64,000 bases of DNA from CAZPMC01 sp964587755 (GTDB lineage: Bacteria > Bacillota > Clostridia > Acetivibrionales > DTU013), in assembly GCA_964587755.1 (NCBI GenBank), contig CAZPMC010000004.1, forward strand, positions 1 through 64,000, given 5' to 3'. A model generated the notes under the pieces. That model was not told the DNA's origin. It searched no databases and worked only from the letters and a program-made list of their open reading frames with translations. Numbering within the stretch: position 1 is the first letter of the stretch; every line of letters begins with the position of its first letter. Shown here piece by piece: positions 7,780 through 16,700 of this stretch. The position numbers and the translations under genes were made by a program.

Positions 7780-8337
7780 ATGGACAACAATTCTTACAAA
7801 GATGTGGAAGAAAAGATGACCAAGACCATTAATGTTCTGAAGGAAGATTTGTCTAGATTAAGGGCGGGAAGAGCTAATCCGGCTATATTGGACAAAATAG
7901 CAGTAGATTATTACGGTGTGCCGACCCCCATTAATCAGCTCGGTAGCATCTCGGTTCCCGAAGCGCGCACTATTGTTATTCAACCGTGGGATGCAAAGGT
8001 TCTCAAGGATATTGAAAAAGCTATACAAAAATCTGATATAGGTATTAACCCAAACAATGACGGCAAGGTAATCAGACTTATCTTCCCGGTACTGACGGAA
8101 GAAAGAAGAAAAGAGCTTACTAAAACTGTTAAAAGGTACGGAGAGGACTCGAAAATTGCGATTCGCTCTATAAGAAGAGAGGCTATTGAGCGCTTCAAAA
8201 ACCAAAAAAAGAAAAGCGAAATCACAGAGGATGATTTGAAGGTGGCGGAAAATGACATCCAGAAGCTGACGGACAAATATGTTGCAAATATCGACAAGAT
8301 AGTTGAGTCGAAGGAAAAAGAGATAATGGAGGTCTAA
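7780..8337 (+). CDS. frr: Ribosome recycling factor
   Basis: With EF-G it splits post-termination ribosomes. 185 residues, the usual length. It contains LRAGRANPAILDKIAVDYYGVPTP and the three-helix bundle segment around ERRKELTKTVKRYGEDSKIAIRSIRRE. AAGGAGG precedes the ATG. It sits between pyrH and a small PASTA-like gene. Confidence 0.97.
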   Translation: MDNNSYKDVEEKMTKTINVLKEDLSRLRAGRANPAILDKIAVDYYGVPTPINQLGSISVPEARTIVIQPWDAKVLKDIEKAIQKSDIGINPNNDGKVIRLIFPVLTEERRKELTKTVKRYGEDSKIAIRSIRREAIERFKNQKKKSEITEDDLKVAENDIQKLTDKYVANIDKIVESKEKEIMEV

Positions 8338-8347
8338 GGCGCGTTAT

Positions 8348-8554
8348 ATGCGATTTCCTGATATTTGCGGCTATAAGATGAAAAATGCTGAAAAGCTTCT
8401 GAAAGAGCAGGGCATTGATAACTACATAGTCACACTGACTGCACCTCCAAGGCTAAGGGATAGAGGATATGACGAAGAATCCAGAATTGTAAAGCAAAGA
8501 GTGACCGATGAAGGGAAGCTTGAGCTAATTGTGAGCAATGTGATTCACGAGTAA
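8348..8554 (+). CDS. Small PASTA-like protein (68 aa)
   Basis: Ten nucleotides after frr. The product has a PASTA-like pattern: MRFPDICGYKMKNAEKLLKE gives the P-x-h-x-G-x-x-x-x-A-x-x-h-L opening, and a basic middle and a final LELIVSN strand follow. There is no signal peptide or membrane segment, unlike PASTA domains of PBPs and kinases, which lie outside the cell. A terminator follows at once. Similar short ORFs near frr occur in Clostridia as far as I recall. Function unknown; the fold assignment is inference. Confidence 0.7.
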   Translation: MRFPDICGYKMKNAEKLLKEQGIDNYIVTLTAPPRLRDRGYDEESRIVKQRVTDEGKLELIVSNVIHE

Positions 8555-8585
8555 AAAACAAGGCCGATTAAGGCCTTGTTTTATT
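8555..8585 (+). terminator. Intrinsic terminator of the pyrH-frr unit
   Basis: AAAACAAGGCC pairs with the GGCCTTGTTTT at 8572-8582 around a GATTAA loop and runs into TTATTTG. The stem is short and GC-capped and ends the unit before the uppS promoter. Confidence 0.8.
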
Positions 8586-8613
8586 TGTTTTTACTCATGC
8601 AGTTCTGTATAAT
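8585..8613 (+). promoter_or_regulatory. Candidate promoter of the uppS-polC operon
   Basis: TATAAT at 8608-8613 with TTGTTT (8585-8590) 17 nt upstream. The -10 is perfect, the -35 partial. It lies just after the terminator and 28 nt before uppS. Confidence 0.5.
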
Positions 8614-8640
8614 AATATTTGGTAATTATGGAGGTGCCAA

Positions 8641-9390
8641 ATGAGTTTTTTTGGACTAACTAAGAAAAAAGACATTCATTTAGATAAAGAAGGAATTATT
8701 CCTTCACATATTGCGATTATTATGGACGGAAACGGCCGGTGGGCTTCACGCAGAGGATTACCGAGGAGCGCCGGACATAGAGAAGGTGCAAACACTCTAA
8801 AAAGAATTGTAAGGGCAAGTGATGAGTTGGGGATTAAATACCTGACCGCCTATGCCTTTTCAACCGAAAACTGGAACAGGCCTAAGCAAGAGGTTGACGA
8901 GCTTATGTCGCTTCTATTGGAGTTTTTAAGAAATGCCGACGATGAGCTGGCGGATAAGAATATAAGGATAAAGGTAATAGGTGAAGAAAAGGGATTGTCC
9001 AGTGAAATAAGGCGGGAAATAAATCGTATATCTGAAAAGACAAAATCCAATACAGGGCTTACCCTTGTGCTTGCTTTAAATTACGGAAGCAGACGGGAAA
9101 TATCAAGAGCTGCCGCAAGAATATCCCAGGATGTAAAGCAAGGGGGGCTGGACCCTGAGCAGATAGACGAAAAGCTGTTTTCTGACTATTTATACACCTC
9201 AGGCATACCTGATCCCGATATGATTATCAGACCAAGCGGAGAGAGAAGATTGAGCAATTTCCTTCTATGGCAGGCATCCTACGCCGAGCTTTGGTATTCA
9301 GACATATTATGGCCGGATTTTACTAAGAAGGATTTAATTCAAGCAATAAGAGAGTTTCAAGGCAGAGAAAGACGATTTGGAGGACTTTAG
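8641..9390 (+). CDS. uppS: Undecaprenyl diphosphate synthase (cis-prenyltransferase)
   Basis: Condenses isopentenyl diphosphate onto farnesyl diphosphate to make C55-PP, the lipid carrier for the wall precursors produced by the dcw genes farther along. 249 residues. The MDGNGRWA motif holds the catalytic D29, and the RPSGERRLSNFLLWQ segment binds the second substrate. GGAGGTG precedes the ATG. It is the first gene of uppS-cdsA-dxr-rseP-ispG-polC. Confidence 0.97.
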   Translation: MSFFGLTKKKDIHLDKEGIIPSHIAIIMDGNGRWASRRGLPRSAGHREGANTLKRIVRASDELGIKYLTAYAFSTENWNRPKQEVDELMSLLLEFLRNADDELADKNIRIKVIGEEKGLSSEIRREINRISEKTKSNTGLTLVLALNYGSRREISRAAARISQDVKQGGLDPEQIDEKLFSDYLYTSGIPDPDMIIRPSGERRLSNFLLWQASYAELWYSDILWPDFTKKDLIQAIREFQGRERRFGGL

Positions 9391-9392
9391 AA

Positions 9393-10223
9393 ATGAAAAC
9401 ACGGGTAATAAGTGCAGTAGTGGCAATAGCTGTTTTGCTTGGCATTGTTTATTTGGGAGAAACAGCCATTGGAATTGCAGTGTTTTTACTTGCCCTAGGT
9501 GCAATATTTGAATTTTACAGGGCGCTAGAGAAGATTAATATTAAGCCTGTCTATGCTATTGGGTGTATATCCTGCTTGCCTTTGATTTTTTTGACGTTTT
9601 TAGATAAGCTTACCTTTTTAACAGAAACACCGGACGGCAAATTGCCGGTAACAGTGGCTGCCTGCGGGCTGTTTTTGTTGATGGTAGTATTTTTTTGTTT
9701 ATTAGTTTTCTCCGACGGGAAATATACTGTGAAAGATATTTCTGCCACATTGTTTGGGATAGTATATATCGTTTTCATGTTTTTGTTTGTCATACTTACA
9801 AGAAGTCTGACAAACGGTCATTTGTACATATGGCTCATTTTTATCGGAGCATGGGCAACTGACACCTTCGCATTTTTTACTGGCGTTACTATAGGGAAAA
9901 CGAAGATTCTCCCGAAGGTAAGCCCGAAGAAAACGCTGGAAGGAAGTATAGGTGGTGTTATAGGCTGTGTGGCAGTTATGATTATTTTTGGATGGGCTTT
10001 TAAGGCTACTATAAATGTGCCGGTTTATCACTTCGCCATTCTCGGGGCAATCTGTGGCGTGATTTCACAGCTCGGAGACTGGGCGGCATCTTCCGTAAAA
10101 AGGGCCGTAAATATTAAGGACTATGGAAACATTATGCCCGGACATGGCGGTGTGCTTGACAGGGTGGACAGCATACTTTTTGTTGCACCCAGCGTTTATT
10201 TTTACATAAGCTTATTTTTTTAA
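9393..10223 (+). CDS. cdsA: Phosphatidate cytidylyltransferase
   Basis: Integral membrane enzyme that turns phosphatidic acid and CTP into CDP-diacylglycerol for phospholipid synthesis. 276 residues with about 7-8 hydrophobic segments. The C-terminal signature SSVKRAVNIKDYGNIMPGHGGVLDRVDS carries the metal-binding Asp residues. It starts 2 nt after uppS, so the two are likely translationally coupled. Confidence 0.96.
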   Translation: MKTRVISAVVAIAVLLGIVYLGETAIGIAVFLLALGAIFEFYRALEKINIKPVYAIGCISCLPLIFLTFLDKLTFLTETPDGKLPVTVAACGLFLLMVVFFCLLVFSDGKYTVKDISATLFGIVYIVFMFLFVILTRSLTNGHLYIWLIFIGAWATDTFAFFTGVTIGKTKILPKVSPKKTLEGSIGGVIGCVAVMIIFGWAFKATINVPVYHFAILGAICGVISQLGDWAASSVKRAVNIKDYGNIMPGHGGVLDRVDSILFVAPSVYFYISLFF

Positions 10224-10233
10224 GGAGTAAGAG

Positions 10234-11376
10234 ATGGCAAAAAACATTGCGATTTTAGGTTCTACAGGCTCCATTGGAGTACAGGCTCTTGATGTTGCCC
10301 AAAACCTTAATATAAAAGTCAGTGCGCTGAGCGCAAACTCAAATATTGATTTGTTAGAGACTCAGGCAAGAAGGTTCATGCCGAAGCTTGTAACGGTTTC
10401 GGACGGCTCTCTTGCAGCCCAACTTAAGGAAAGGCTTAAAGGCCTTCCTATTGAAGTCTTTCATGGAATTGAAGGTTTAAAGGCAGTTGCAACCATCGAA
10501 GAAGCAGATACTGTTGTATCGGCCATTGTCGGAATTGCAGGGCTTATCCCGACTCTTGAGGCTATTCGAAGCGGTAAAACAATTGCGCTGGCAAATAAAG
10601 AGACATTGGTTACTGCAGGCTCAATTGTGATGGCAGAAGCAGCCGCCCGCTCAGTTACAATATTTCCTATTGACTCTGAACATTCGGCAATTTACCAATG
10701 CCTCGAAGGAAATAATAGAGAGGATCTTGAAAGAATTATATTAACGGCTTCAGGAGGCCCTTTTAGAGGTAAAACCGCAAAGGAGCTTGAAAATGTAACA
10801 GTTTCTGAAGCATTACAGCATCCAAACTGGACAATGGGCAGTAAGATTACAATAGACTCGGCAACGCTTATGAATAAGGGGCTTGAAGTTATTGAGGCCT
10901 GCTGGCTTTTTGGAGTTGATGAAAGCCGAATAAAGGTCCTGATCCATCCCCAAAGCATTATTCATTCCATGGTAGAATACGTTGACGGCTCTGTTATTGC
11001 TCAACTGGGCTCACCTGATATGAGAATTCCGATTCAATATTCTCTTACCGCACCCAAGCGTGTAACAAACAGCTTTTCACGGCTCAATCTTTTAGAGTGC
11101 GCAAGCCTTACCTTTGAGGAGCCGGATATGGAAAACTTCAGGTGTTTGAAGCTTGCATTTGATGCCCTTAGAGAAGGAGGAACAATGCCGGCTGTTTTAA
11201 ATGGAGCAAACGAAGCCGCTGTCCAGCTGTTTCTTACGGAAAAGGCAAGTTTTACAGACATACCGAGACTTATTGAGAAAGCTATGATGGCACATAGTGT
11301 GAATACTAAGCCGGGCATCGATGATATAATAGAAGTAGATAAATGGGCAAGAAGGATGGTTGGAGGAAATATATGA
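10234..11376 (+). CDS. dxr: 1-deoxy-D-xylulose 5-phosphate reductoisomerase
   Basis: First committed step of the MEP isoprenoid pathway, converting DXP to MEP with NADPH. 380 residues, the usual length. The NADPH loop GSTGSIG is at 9-15. The active-site regions are NKETLVTAG, PIDSEHSAIYQCL and MGSKITIDSATLMNKGLE. The stop codon overlaps the rseP start (ATGA). Together with uppS and ispG it ties isoprenoid supply to wall carrier synthesis. Confidence 0.97.
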   Translation: MAKNIAILGSTGSIGVQALDVAQNLNIKVSALSANSNIDLLETQARRFMPKLVTVSDGSLAAQLKERLKGLPIEVFHGIEGLKAVATIEEADTVVSAIVGIAGLIPTLEAIRSGKTIALANKETLVTAGSIVMAEAAARSVTIFPIDSEHSAIYQCLEGNNREDLERIILTASGGPFRGKTAKELENVTVSEALQHPNWTMGSKITIDSATLMNKGLEVIEACWLFGVDESRIKVLIHPQSIIHSMVEYVDGSVIAQLGSPDMRIPIQYSLTAPKRVTNSFSRLNLLECASLTFEEPDMENFRCLKLAFDALREGGTMPAVLNGANEAAVQLFLTEKASFTDIPRLIEKAMMAHSVNTKPGIDDIIEVDKWARRMVGGNI

Positions 11377-12665
11377 ATTTACTTATAGCTTTTTTAGCTT
11401 TTAATATTATTGTTATTGTCCATGAGCTTGGACACTTTATTGTTGCTAAAAAATCCGGTATAAAGGTACTTGAATTTTCGCTTTTTATCGGGCCTAAAAT
11501 ATTCAGTATCCAGCGTGGGGAGACCATGTACTCCCTCAGGCTGATTCCTATTATTGCGTATGTCAAAATGGAAGGAGAAGAAGAAGAGTCTGAAGATGAA
11601 CGCTCCTTCAACAAGAAACCTATGCATATAAGAGCGCTGACAACAGTCGGAGGCCCGTTGGCAAACCTGCTGCTTGCAGTTGTGTTGCTAACAGTACTTT
11701 TTTCCATACAGGGGTATTCTACAACTGCCATAAGCAGAGTTAGCGATAAATCAGCGGCAATGCAGGCTGGTATCAGACCGGGAGACAAGATTATATCCTA
11801 TGATGGCAAAAGAGTACTTATGCCTCTGGATTTAGTTCAATTCTTATATATCACAAAAGGTGCCCCCACACAAATAGAGTATGTCAGGGACGGAGAAAAG
11901 CACATAGAAATAATAACACCTAAAATCATTCCTGCAACTACTTCGGCAAAAATCGGTGTCAGCTTAGGCTCAGATAATAGTTCTGACTCTAACATTATCA
12001 CAGCCTTATCACCTGGTATGCCGGCAAAGATGGCCGGATTAGAGGTGGGAGACAGAATTGTTCTGCTAAACGATACAAGAATCGAATCAGCAGATGATAT
12101 TATAGACTTTGTCACTAAGAACGGCACTAAACCTATTTCTGTATTAGTTAAGAGAGGAGCCACAGATGTGGCTGTGGATTTAACTCCTGTTGAGGTGAAA
12201 ACAGAAGAGGTCTATGACATAGGTCTGGCCTTTGCACAGGGGAAGGGGGGAATACTTCCATCGCTGAGGGAATCGGTTGTTTTCACCTATTCTATTACAC
12301 GAAGCACTGCATATAGCATAGGATGGCTTATTACAGGAAAGGCGAAGCTCAGCGAAACCATGGGGCCTATCGGAATGGTAAGCACTATAAGCACTGCTGT
12401 TGAGCATGCACCAAACCTGATTGATATGTTATTTCATCTTATGTATATTATGGCACTGCTTAGTATAGCGGTTGGGGCTACAAACCTGATACCTTTTCCG
12501 ATGCTCGACGGAGGAAGGCTGGCATTGATAGGTGTTGAGGCTATCAGAGGTAAACCCCTCAGTCAGGAGAAGGAAGGTTATATTTCAATTATCGGGTTTG
12601 TATTGATTATTACTCTGGCGGCTTATGTGGCCTATAATGATATAGTCAGGATTATAACAGGATAG
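11373..12665 (+). CDS. rseP: Site-2 protease RseP/RasP (RIP zinc metalloprotease)
   Basis: Intramembrane protease that cuts membrane-anchored regulators such as anti-sigma factors. 430 residues. The first membrane helix carries HELGH at 17-21 (zinc ligands and catalytic Glu), and NLIPFPMLDGG near the C-terminus supplies the third ligand. Between them are two PDZ-like segments, each with a GxRPGD/GLEVGD-type loop, at about 115-160 and 210-260. I start at the ATG overlapping the dxr stop, with GGAGG upstream, rather than farther 5'. The ECF anti-sigma factor at 54343 is one possible substrate, though this is speculation. Confidence 0.94.
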   Translation: MNLLIAFLAFNIIVIVHELGHFIVAKKSGIKVLEFSLFIGPKIFSIQRGETMYSLRLIPIIAYVKMEGEEEESEDERSFNKKPMHIRALTTVGGPLANLLLAVVLLTVLFSIQGYSTTAISRVSDKSAAMQAGIRPGDKIISYDGKRVLMPLDLVQFLYITKGAPTQIEYVRDGEKHIEIITPKIIPATTSAKIGVSLGSDNSSDSNIITALSPGMPAKMAGLEVGDRIVLLNDTRIESADDIIDFVTKNGTKPISVLVKRGATDVAVDLTPVEVKTEEVYDIGLAFAQGKGGILPSLRESVVFTYSITRSTAYSIGWLITGKAKLSETMGPIGMVSTISTAVEHAPNLIDMLFHLMYIMALLSIAVGATNLIPFPMLDGGRLALIGVEAIRGKPLSQEKEGYISIIGFVLIITLAAYVAYNDIVRIITG

Positions 12666-12683
12666 TGTGAGGACAAAGGTTAA

Positions 12684-13745
12684 ATGAAAAGCATTTATTG
12701 CAGGAAAAATACCAGGAAAATAAATGTAGGCGGTGTTTTTACCGGGGGAGGTTCACCGGTAAGCGTTCAATCTATGACGAATACCGACACCAGAGATGTT
12801 AAAGCTACCGTGGAACAAATAAAGGCACTGGAGAGGGCAGGCTGTGATATTGTAAGAGTTGCAGTACCAGACAATGAGGCGGCAATGGCAGTTAAGGATA
12901 TTAAAAAGGCAATAGCCATTCCCCTTGTAGCTGACATACATTTTGATTTTAGGCTTGCCATAACATGTATTGAAAACGGAGCAGATAAAATACGTTTGAA
13001 TCCAGGGAATATCGGTGGCAGCGACAGGGTCGGAAAGGTGGCGAAAATTGCCAAGTCCGCAGGAATTCCAATAAGAATTGGAGTAAACTCAGGCTCAATT
13101 GAAAAGCAAATACTTAAGAAGCATGGCGGTGTTACTGCTGAGGCAATGGTGGAAAGTGCCCTTAACCATGCGGCGATGCTTGAAGCCTGGGACTTTAATG
13201 ACATAGTCATTTCTCTTAAGGCATCCGATGTACCTTTGACTATTGAGGCATACAGACTCATATCGCATAGGACAAGCTATCCTCTTCATTTAGGAGTAAC
13301 CGAGGCAGGAACAATTTCCGCAGGCACTGTTAAGTCAGCGGTGGGGATTGGCTGCCTTTTAGCTGAGGGAATTGGTGATACCATAAGAGTCTCACTAACT
13401 GGAGATCCTGTTGAAGAGGTAAGAGTCGGGATAGAGATTTTAAAAGCGCTGGGGCTTAGAAAGTCCGGTGTGGTTTTTATATCCTGTCCAACCTGCGGAC
13501 GCTGCAAAATTGATTTGATAAATGTTGCCAATGAGGTTGAAAAAAGACTTTCAAAAATTGATAAGAACCTCCGGGTCGCTGTAATGGGCTGTGCCGTAAA
13601 CGGCCCCGGTGAGGCAAGAGAGGCTGACATAGGTATAGCAGGCGGAGACGGGGAGGCTTTACTCTTTAAAAAAGGAAAAATTGTAAGAAAGATTCCGCAA
13701 GAGAAAATAATAGATGAACTTTTGGAAGAGATAGATAAATTATAA
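12684..13745 (+). CDS. ispG: 4-hydroxy-3-methylbut-2-en-1-yl diphosphate synthase
   Basis: Iron-sulfur enzyme of the MEP pathway that makes HMBPP from MEcPP. 353 residues, the bacterial two-domain form. The TIM-barrel start reads VQSMTNTDTRDV. The cluster ligands are in SCPTCGRC and in GCAVNGPGE at the C-terminal domain. It follows rseP by 18 nt and precedes polC, the usual clostridial order. Confidence 0.96.
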   Translation: MKSIYCRKNTRKINVGGVFTGGGSPVSVQSMTNTDTRDVKATVEQIKALERAGCDIVRVAVPDNEAAMAVKDIKKAIAIPLVADIHFDFRLAITCIENGADKIRLNPGNIGGSDRVGKVAKIAKSAGIPIRIGVNSGSIEKQILKKHGGVTAEAMVESALNHAAMLEAWDFNDIVISLKASDVPLTIEAYRLISHRTSYPLHLGVTEAGTISAGTVKSAVGIGCLLAEGIGDTIRVSLTGDPVEEVRVGIEILKALGLRKSGVVFISCPTCGRCKIDLINVANEVEKRLSKIDKNLRVAVMGCAVNGPGEAREADIGIAGGDGEALLFKKGKIVRKIPQEKIIDELLEEIDKL

Positions 13746-13762
13746 TCAAGGGGAATTTACAA

Positions 13763-16700
13763 ATGACAGAATCCGTGAGGAATAAAAGCTTTGTCGAGGT
13801 CTTTTCTGATGTGGTTCTTGACAAAGAAGCATTTAATTATTTCAAGAAAGTATCAATAACAAATCTTTGTATTTTTAAAAAATCAGAAAAATTAAGTATA
13901 AGGGCTATGGCATCTGACCTGATTCCGCCAGATGTGACGCAGCGTGTGGAGAAAGCTCTCACAGACGCTTTTTCACTGGAGGTGGAAATAATCCTGGGCT
14001 TTGATACAAGCCTTTGTTTTGAAGAGGCTTTAGAATCATATTGGGACAGTATTATTTATATTATTAACTCACAAATTGCGTTAAGCCGCGGCATTTTAAA
14101 CAACAGCCAGTGGGAGCTTGTGAACGGGGAGCTTTATGTCAAGCTTGCTACAGTGGGGAATAAGATATTAAAAGCCCAGGGATGCGACAGATTAATGGAG
14201 GAAATAATACGAAATTCTTTTGGACAAGAGGTTTCGGTGAAATTTGTTAATTGCCAGCTGGATAGTGATTTCCGGGAAAGGTATAATGAGTTCATTGAGG
14301 AAGAAGAAGCCCGTGCCGAGAGTCTGGCAATAGCCGAGGAGATGGCTCAATCATCCAAAGGCTCCAAAAGCCGTAGAAAAAGACAGGCCTGTGCAGATGA
14401 TCCGAGTGTAGTTGAGATAATACTCGGTAAGAATTTCAGTGACAATATTATGTCAATGAATGAGGTCACTCAGGACTCGGGCAAGGTTGCAATACAGGGA
14501 GAAGTATTCAATGTAGCCTTCAGGGAGATAAGAGGAAACCGCTATCTTTGCTCCTTTGACATTTCAGACCACACAAATTCTCTTACAATTAAATTCTTTT
14601 TTTCGAAGGATGATTATGATCTCAGGGCAGAACAAGTCCAAAATGAGCTGCATTTTAAAGTACGGGGAGAAGCCCAATTTGATAAGTATTCCAAAGAGGT
14701 GGTTATATTAGCCACAGACATAATTCAACTTGAAAAGCATGAAAAGCAAGATAATGCCGAGGTAAAAAGAGTTGAGCTGCATCTTCATACCCAAATGAGT
14801 GCTATGGATGCTGTAACACCGGTCACAAAGATCATTCAAAGAGCTGCAAAATGGGGGCATAAGGCTATTGCAATAACTGATCACGGAGTGGTGCAGGCAT
14901 TTCCTGACGCTTATAATGCCGGGAAAAAGAACAATATTAAAATAATATATGGAATGGAATGTTATCTGCTGGACAGTGAACCTTCAGTTGTACATAGAGC
15001 AATGAACAAGGATTGCAGCTATCCTTTAAATGGCAGTTATGTAGTATTTGATATTGAAACTACAGGACTTTATGCCGGAAAGGATAAAATAATTGAAATA
15101 GGTGCTGTAAAGCTTATGGGAGGTAAGATTTGTGAAACCTTCAGCACCTTTGTAAATCCCCAAATTCCAATACCTGAGTTTATTACAAAGCTAACGGGGA
15201 TAAATAATGCAATGGTAGCAGGTGCTCCCGGAATAGAGGAGGCTTTAGACACTTTTCTTAAATTCGTGGGTGACTTGCCAATCGTTGCCCATAATGCTTC
15301 CTTTGACACAGGATTTATTAAGTATAATGCAAAGGCTTTTGGCAGGAGATTTGACAACACAATCGTGGATACCCTCCAGCTTACAAAAAATTTGCTTCCC
15401 AAGCTTGGCAAATACAGGCTGAATACTGTGGCAAAGCACTTAGGTGTAGAGCTTAAAAATCACCATAGGGCTCTTGATGATGCTATTGCAACTGCAAACA
15501 TTTTTCAAAAATGTGTTGAAATGCTGAAAGAAAAGGATATTTATTGTCTTGAACAAATAGATGACAGTATCAATGAAAGCCTGGACTATAAAAATGCTGA
15601 TTCATATCATGCAATTATTTTAGTGAAGAACCAAACAGGGCTTAAGAATCTTTACAAAATTGTATCAGAGTCTCATCTTGAATACTTTTATAAAAGACCC
15701 AGAGTCCCCAAAAGCCTTTTAATGAAATATCGTGAAGGACTTATACTGGGGAGTGGGTGTGAGGCCGGTGAGCTTTACAGGGCAATCATAAATGAGAATA
15801 GCGATGAAGAGATAGAAAAAATAGCAAGGTTTTATGACTATCTGGAAATCCAACCCTTAGGTAATAATGAGTTCCTTATTCTCAACGGGAAAGTTGGCTC
15901 CCGGGAGGAGCTGATGGATATTAACAATCGAATAGTTAAGCTGGGAGAAAAACTGAGTAAGCCTGTTGTGGCAACCTGCGATGTGCATTTTATGGATGCT
16001 GAGGATGAGGTATTCAGAAGAATTCTGATGTACGGTCAGGGTTATCAGGATGCAGACAGGCAGGCACCTCTGTTTTTCAGAACAACAGAGGAAATGCTTG
16101 AGGAATTCTCTTATCTCGGTGAAGATAAGGCATACAAGGTTGTGGTAGAGAACACCAATATAGTTGCTGATATGGCAGGAGATGTTATTCCTATTCCACT
16201 TGGAACATTCCCTCCCAAAATTGAAGGCGCTGAAGAGGAAATAGAGAAAATAGCTTACAAAAAGGCTCATGAAATATATGGAGTTCCACTGCCTGAAATT
16301 GTATCAAAAAGGCTTGAAAAAGAGCTGAATTCTATTATAAAAAATGGGTTCGCCGTTATGTATCTTGTTGCTCAAAGGCTTGTTGCCAAATCCAACGAAG
16401 ACGGCTATATTGTCGGCTCAAGAGGTTCAGTTGGCTCCTCCTTTGCCGCAACAATGACAAGCATTACGGAAGTAAACCCTCTGCCGCCCCATTATATCTG
16501 CGGCAAATGCAAATACTCTGAATTTATTACAGATGGTTCTGTAGGCTCAGGGTTTGATTTACCGCATAAGGATTGTCCCGTATGCGCATCACCACTGAAG
16601 GGGGATGGCCATGACATACCATTTGAGACCTTCCTGGGCTTTGACGGGGATAAGGCTCCTGATATTGACCTGAATTTCTCCGGAGAATACCAAGCCATAG

